From: JBAZGG01 sp041653015 | GTDB taxonomy: Bacteria; Bacillota_I; Bacilli_A; RFN20; CAG-826 | DNA: 15,779 bases | Assembly: GCA_041653015.1 (NCBI GenBank) | Contig: JBAZGG010000015.1 | Span: forward strand, 1 to 15,779 | Direction of reading: 5' to 3' | Shown: piece after piece, positions 13,814-15,779 of the stretch | How the letters are laid out: each line of letters opens with the position of its first letter | Numbering within the stretch: the first letter of the stretch is position 1 | Program-made: the position numbers and the translations under genes | The notes under the pieces: generated by a model | The model's input: only the letters and a program-made list of their open reading frames with translations | What the model was told of the DNA's origin: nothing | Databases searched by the model: none

Positions 13814-14302
13814 ATGAATCAGGAAGTCTTAAAAGTTAAGCAATCGAAAGTGAGCGAAATCGCTGAATCGATCAAAAAATCAAAATCTTTGGTCATCGTC
13901 GAATATCGTGGACTTACAGTTGCTGAACTCACTGAACTTCGCCGCGCTCTTAGAGCGGACAATGCTATGATGGGTATTTACAAAAACTCATTATTCAAAA
14001 GAGCTATTGATGAATTAGGCCATTCGGATATCAATCCGTTACTATGCGGCCCTAATGCTTATGTGTTCTCTGAAGACATAATTGTCGGTCCTAAAGCGGT
14101 CAGGAAATTTGCTAAAAAGAATGAAAAACTCATTATTAAAGGCGGATTGATTGAAGGAAAGTTTGCTGATGCTGAACAAATTAAAGTTGTCGCAACATTG
14201 CCTGGACGCGAAGGTCTGATATCTATGTTCTTGTCGGTGCTTAATGCACCAATCCGCAATTTCGCATGTGCTGTTAAAGCCGTTGCCGAAAAAGCAAATT
14301 AA
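13814..14302 (+). CDS. rplJ: 50S ribosomal protein L10
   Basis: This 162-residue protein is the base of the L7/L12 stalk: its N-terminal half binds 23S rRNA and the C-terminal helix holds L12 dimers. Diagnostic stretches are IVEYRGLTVAELTELRRALR (28-47) and GGLIEGKFADAEQIKVVATL (115-134), plus the PGREGLISMFLSVLNAPIR block. The start is supported by AAAGGAGGT just upstream. Expression is probably controlled by the leader RNA preceding it. The rplL gene follows after 32 bases with no terminator. Confidence 0.96.
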   Translation: MNQEVLKVKQSKVSEIAESIKKSKSLVIVEYRGLTVAELTELRRALRADNAMMGIYKNSLFKRAIDELGHSDINPLLCGPNAYVFSEDIIVGPKAVRKFAKKNEKLIIKGGLIEGKFADAEQIKVVATLPGREGLISMFLSVLNAPIRNFACAVKAVAEKAN

Positions 14303-14334
14303 GCCAAATCACTTACATTTAGGAGGATAAAACA

Positions 14335-14712
14335 ATGGCTAAATTAACAAAAGAAGAAATTATCGCATCATTAAAAGAGATGTCGGTCGTTGAACTCAAC
14401 GATCTCGTCAAAGCTGTCGAAGCCGAATTTGGTGTTACAGCTGCTGCTCCAACTGCGGTCGCCGCTCCTGCTGAAGAAGAAAGCGCTGCAAAAGCTGGTC
14501 CAAGCGAAGTCGCACTCATTCTAAAGGCCTGTGGCGCACAAAAAGTCGCTGTTATCAAAGCTGTTCAAGCTATCACTGGTCTTGGACTTATGGATGCAAA
14601 GAAGCTCGTTGATGCTGCTCCAAGCACTATCAAAGAGCACATTTCACCTGTCGAAGCTGAAGAGCACAAGAAAGCTCTTGTCGCTGCTGGCGCTGAAGTT
14701 GAATTGAAGTAA
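14335..14712 (+). CDS. rplL: 50S ribosomal protein L7/L12
   Basis: This 125-residue stalk protein recruits translational GTPases. The N-terminal dimerisation helices are residues 1-33, the Ala/Pro/Glu-rich hinge about 35-54, and the C-terminal domain about 56-125, with KVAVIKAV (70-77), TGLGLMDAKKLVD and AGAEVELK at the end. Two usually basic surface positions differ from recalled family sequences: Q78, where Arg normally follows KAV, and M86, where Lys normally occurs in GLKEAK. The start is supported by TAGGAGG. It is co-transcribed with rplJ and probably with the following methyltransferase gene 20 bases downstream. Confidence 0.97.
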   Translation: MAKLTKEEIIASLKEMSVVELNDLVKAVEAEFGVTAAAPTAVAAPAEEESAAKAGPSEVALILKACGAQKVAVIKAVQAITGLGLMDAKKLVDAAPSTIKEHISPVEAEEHKKALVAAGAEVELK

Positions 14713-14732
14713 ACTACTCAAAAGAAGGCTGC

Positions 14733-15329
14733 ATGTCCCATTATTTCGAAAATGACGATAGTTTAATATCTAAACGAAGAATTATCGAGTTATCAATTAA
14801 TGGCCGCACCTTAAGTTTTCTATCCGATAATGGTGTTTTTTCGAAAAATCACGTGGATGATGGAAGCAGATTGCTTATTGAAACCTTGCTTTCTGAACAT
14901 TTGATTGGAAAAGTGCTTGAAATCGGTACGGGTTACGGTGTTATCTGCCTAACTTTGGCATCGTTTATCCCAAATATTTCTGTCATTGCGACAGATGTAA
15001 ATATGCGCGCACTTGCATTATGTAAGAGCAACATTGAGCGCTTGAAGTTAAGCGATAGAGTCACCTGCCTTCAAAGTGATCTTTATGCGAGTGTTGAAGG
15101 ATTATATGATTCAATTGTGACCAACCCCCCAATACGTGCTGGTAAGAAACTTACATACGCACTCTATCAGGGGGCGTTGGATCACTTAATTGATGGCGGT
15201 TCAATCTATATTGTCATTCGAAAGTCACAAGGAGCAGAATCAACGCTTAGGTATCTAGACACTCTCTTTGCAAGAGTTGAGATACTTAATCGCGATAAAG
15301 GCTTCTATGTCCTTAAAGCGAGCAAATAG
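14733..15329 (+). CDS. RsmC/YbxB-like class I SAM-dependent methyltransferase
   Basis: This 198-residue Rossmann-fold methyltransferase has motif I VLEIGTGYGVI (61-71), an acidic end of strand 2 (TDVN, 87-90), and the catalytic NPPIRAGK (131-138) typical of small-subunit rRNA guanine-N2 methyltransferases such as RsmC. It corresponds in place to B. subtilis ybxB, between rplL and rpoB. It is about the length of a single catalytic domain and lacks the duplicated N-terminal domain of E. coli RsmC. The substrate is probably 16S rRNA but is not proved by sequence. The start has AGAAGG (14723-14728) four bases upstream. No terminator separates it from rpoB. Confidence 0.9.
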   Translation: MSHYFENDDSLISKRRIIELSINGRTLSFLSDNGVFSKNHVDDGSRLLIETLLSEHLIGKVLEIGTGYGVICLTLASFIPNISVIATDVNMRALALCKSNIERLKLSDRVTCLQSDLYASVEGLYDSIVTNPPIRAGKKLTYALYQGALDHLIDGGSIYIVIRKSQGAESTLRYLDTLFARVEILNRDKGFYVLKASK

Positions 15330-15360
15330 AAAGAACAAATAAAATTAAAGGAGCCATTGC

Positions 15361-15779
15361 ATGAGCAAAACAAAAATCGTTGACAAAAAAGTAAGCGTAT
15401 TATCAGACAGAGTTGATATTGATTACATCTTAGCTCATAGCGAAAGATTGGCAAATGATCGTATCAGTTTTGCTAGATTAAGTGGCAAATTGCCTCTCCC
15501 TTATCTCTGCGAAATTCAAGTGAATTCATACGCTTGGTTTAAAGATAAAGGCGGTCTTGATGAAGTATTTGATGAGGTGTTCCCGATTCAAAGCTATTCG
15601 GGTGATATGAAAATTGATTACTTGAAGTATGAATTTGGCGAACCTAAATATTCGTTCCTTGAATGCAAAGCGAGAAATCTTACATATTCAGTGCCCCTCT
15701 ACGTCACTCTACGCCTCATCAACAACAATGGTGGTGAGATTAAAGAGCACAAAGTCTTTATGGGCGATTTCCCACTCAT
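15361..15779 (+). CDS. rpoB: RNA polymerase beta subunit, 5' part only
   Basis: The frame stays open to the window edge, giving 139 residues. From about residue 45 it follows RpoB closely: LPLPYLCEIQVNSYAWF, then FGEPKYSFLECKARNLTYSV (family GEPKY...), PLYVTLRLIN and VFMGDFPL. It forms the protrusion/lobe start of the core polymerase. The start has AAAGGAG (15347-15353) seven bases upstream. The segment before LPLP is longer than I recall for B. subtilis RpoB, by roughly 15-20 residues. It would be transcribed with the ribosomal protein operon, as there is no terminator upstream. Confidence 0.96.
   Translation, partial: MSKTKIVDKKVSVLSDRVDIDYILAHSERLANDRISFARLSGKLPLPYLCEIQVNSYAWFKDKGGLDEVFDEVFPIQSYSGDMKIDYLKYEFGEPKYSFLECKARNLTYSVPLYVTLRLINNNGGEIKEHKVFMGDFPL

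Noticed and set aside
1..15779. Mycoplasma-type code with TGA as Trp
   Set aside because: TGA ends the HAD gene and cadA at natural family lengths, and Trp codons in all recognised genes are TGG.
1..15779. CRISPR array, transposon or phage
   Set aside because: No regularly spaced repeats, transposase or integrase frames, or terminal inverted repeats were seen, including around the inserted metal module.

Overview
The window looks like a chromosome segment of a low-GC, Gram-positive-type anaerobe (Bacillota, probably a Bacilli- or Mollicutes-related lineage). The evidence is the gene order cysS / rlmB / sigH-like / rpmG / secE / nusG / rplK / rplA / rplJ / rplL / YbxB-like methyltransferase / rpoB, which matches the Bacillus subtilis core cluster, together with strong AGGAGG ribosome binding sites and an [FeFe]-hydrogenase. 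The standard code is used: TGA is a genuine stop (for example at 3658-3660 and 12315-12317) and Trp is TGG. No tRNA, rRNA, CRISPR array, transposase or insertion sequence was seen.

Layout. (1) 1-2997: end of a hydrogenase operon, with a 5'-truncated NuoF/HydB-like flavo-iron-sulfur subunit, then a full [FeFe]-hydrogenase catalytic subunit, closed by a hairpin terminator. Together they would make a soluble NAD(P)-linked, probably electron-bifurcating hydrogenase. (2) 3004-5197: a HAD phosphatase and an ABC-F ATPase, nearly abutting and both lacking a recognisable Shine-Dalgarno sequence. (3) 5233-8750: from an extended -10 promoter, cysS, an MgtC/SapB membrane protein (in the slot where B. subtilis has the Mini-III RNase gene), the 23S rRNA 2'-O-methyltransferase rlmB, and a divergent SigH-like sigma factor. 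(4) 8767-9790: rpmG (zinc-ribbon L33, 49 aa), secE and nusG, closed by a strong terminator. (5) 9795-12317: an inserted zinc/cadmium module, an ArsR/SmtB-type repressor overlapping a P1B ATPase, with a perfect consensus promoter carrying two operator-like palindromes. (6) 12378-15779: ribosomal protein genes rplK, rplA, rplJ and rplL, an RsmC-like methyltransferase and the 5' part of rpoB. This part has RNA leaders: two matching L1-type stem/internal-loop elements, one before rplK and one before rplA, and an L10-type leader before rplJ.

Most interesting: a self-contained metal-efflux unit and an MgtC protein sit inside the translation/transcription core cluster; the L1-type leader element is duplicated; L11 appears to lack about four residues in its thiopeptide-contacting loop; and the sigma factor at the sigH position is strongly diverged. 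I saw no wholly novel system; the novelty lies in arrangement and regulation. Family assignments come from motif recognition by eye and recalled reference sequences, with no database search.
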